From Acetobacteraceae bacterium (lineage in GTDB: Bacteria; Pseudomonadota; Alphaproteobacteria; Acetobacterales; Acetobacteraceae), in NCBI GenBank assembly GCA_027311485.1, contig DAICYU010000253.1:1-6116 (forward strand): a stretch of DNA of 6,116 nt. The letters are read 5' to 3'. The position numbers and the translations under genes are program-made. Positions 5,634 through 6,116 of the stretch are shown here, piece after piece. Position 1 is the stretch's first letter. Each line of letters opens with the position of its first letter. The notes under the pieces are model-generated. The model did not search any database, had not been told where the DNA came from, and worked only from the letters and a program-made list of their open reading frames with translations.

Positions 5634-6116
5634 TCACGCGTTCTCCGCCAAGGTGGCCGCAAGCGAGTCGGACAGGCGCGCAACGTAGCGGGCGAGCATG
5701 TCGATTTCGATGTTCACCGGATCGCCCGGTTGCATGGTGCCGAAGCCGGTCACGGCAGCGGTATGGGGGATGATGTTCACCCCAAACGTATCACCCTGGA
5801 CCTCATTCACAGTCAACGACACGCCATCGATGGCGACGCTGCCCTTGGCGGCAATGAACCGCGCCAGTTCGGGCGGGACGCGAAAAACCCAGCGGGTGGA
5901 GGCATTCTCGGGCGTCGCGGATACGGCGGTGCCGACGCCATCGACATGGCCGGAGACGAGATGGCCGCCAAGTTCATCGCCGACGCGCAGCGAACGTTCC
6001 AGGTTGACCCGCGCGCCAACCGTCCACGCGCCCAGCTTGGTATGCGCCAGCGTTTCGGCTGACGCGTCCACGGCGAACCAGTCCGGCCCGATTTCCACCG
6101 CCGTCAGGCAGCAGCC
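5634..6116 (-). CDS. ribE: Riboflavin synthase, alpha subunit (5' truncated)
   Basis: Riboflavin synthase dismutates two molecules of 6,7-dimethyl-8-ribityllumazine into riboflavin and the pyrimidine that RibH reuses; the enzyme is a trimer of two-barrel subunits. The visible part is 160 residues and the frame stays open to the right edge, beginning GCCLTAVE, which corresponds to NGCCLT near residue 45 of E. coli RibE. So about 45 residues are missing and the GTG at 6098 is internal. Motifs of the first barrel are VGARVNLERSL and LGGHLVSGHVDG (49-60 of the visible part). The second barrel has IDGVSLTVNEV (96-106), IPHT (116-119) and VNIEIDMLARYVARL (134-148). The TGA stop is followed after one base by the ribBX ATG. 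Some annotation schemes name this gene ribC. Confidence 0.94.
   Translation of the reverse strand, partial: GCCLTAVEIGPDWFAVDASAETLAHTKLGAWTVGARVNLERSLRVGDELGGHLVSGHVDGVGTAVSATPENASTRWVFRVPPELARFIAAKGSVAIDGVSLTVNEVQGDTFGVNIIPHTAAVTGFGTMQPGDPVNIEIDMLARYVARLSDSLAATLAENA
5641..5646 (-). promoter_or_regulatory. Ribosome binding site of ribBX inside ribE
   Basis: On the - strand GGAGAA lies within the last ribE codons, 8 nt before the ATG at 5632. This decides the ribBX start and indicates translation linked to ribE. Confidence 0.65.

Noticed and set aside
5633..5683. Upstream start (5683) for ribBX
   Set aside because: It would overlap ribE by about 50 nt and add an Arg-rich head; ATG 5632 has a well-placed GGAGAA and gives the normal RibB N-terminus.
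4430..6062. Long + strand open frames opposite ribBX and ribE
   Set aside because: These are antisense shadows of strongly conserved riboflavin genes, with no family motifs of their own.
6096..6098. GTG as start of ribE
   Set aside because: The frame continues to the right edge through GCCLTA, a conserved internal motif of riboflavin synthase, so the start is outside the window.
5634..6116. FMN riboswitch controlling the riboflavin operon
   Set aside because: Such an element would precede the first gene of the operon, which lies beyond the right edge; nothing like it is present within the window.

Overview
The window is high-G+C bacterial chromosome whose genes all follow ordinary G/C-ending codon use. 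The run ribE - ribBX - ribH - nusB, with a DHBP synthase fused to an inactive-looking cyclohydrolase II domain, points to an alphaproteobacterium. The style of the proteins suggests the Acetobacteraceae, but that family-level guess is inference. No rRNA, tRNA, CRISPR array, insertion sequence or phage gene is visible.

Left part, + strand (1-2742): the 3' portion of a periplasmic substrate-binding protein of a branched-chain-amino-acid-type (LivK-like) ABC transporter, cut by the left edge. Next come ogt, an O6-alkylguanine-DNA alkyltransferase, and qorA, an NADPH:quinone reductase. ogt and qorA are 22 nt apart and are probably co-transcribed; a perfect TTGACA hexamer lies upstream of ogt.

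Middle (2743-3522): after qorA there are two strong back-to-back inverted repeats without T-runs. A tandem repeat of about 15 bp follows, and then a small + strand gene of unknown function. Its product looks like a DNA-binding protein with a helix-turn-helix-like N-terminal half and a ribbon-helix-helix-like C-terminal half. This gene converges on nusB, with a 12-nt tandem repeat in the 60-nt gap that overlaps the nusB stop codon.

Right part, - strand (3523-6116): a tightly packed riboflavin operon read from right to left. It holds ribE (riboflavin synthase, 5' end off the right edge), ribBX (DHBP synthase plus degenerate GTP cyclohydrolase II domain), ribH (lumazine synthase) and nusB (antitermination factor). 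All three junctions overlap or are one base apart. RibB makes the four-carbon unit, RibH joins it to the pyrimidine to give lumazine, and RibE dismutates lumazine to riboflavin. The RibX domain lacks the zinc cysteines of cyclohydrolase II, so GTP cyclohydrolase II must be encoded elsewhere. RibD and any FMN riboswitch would lie beyond the right edge.

Most of the window is conserved housekeeping sequence. The parts least explained are the small putative DNA-binding protein with its upstream repeat, and the degenerate RibX domain. I see no convincing evidence of an undescribed multi-gene system.
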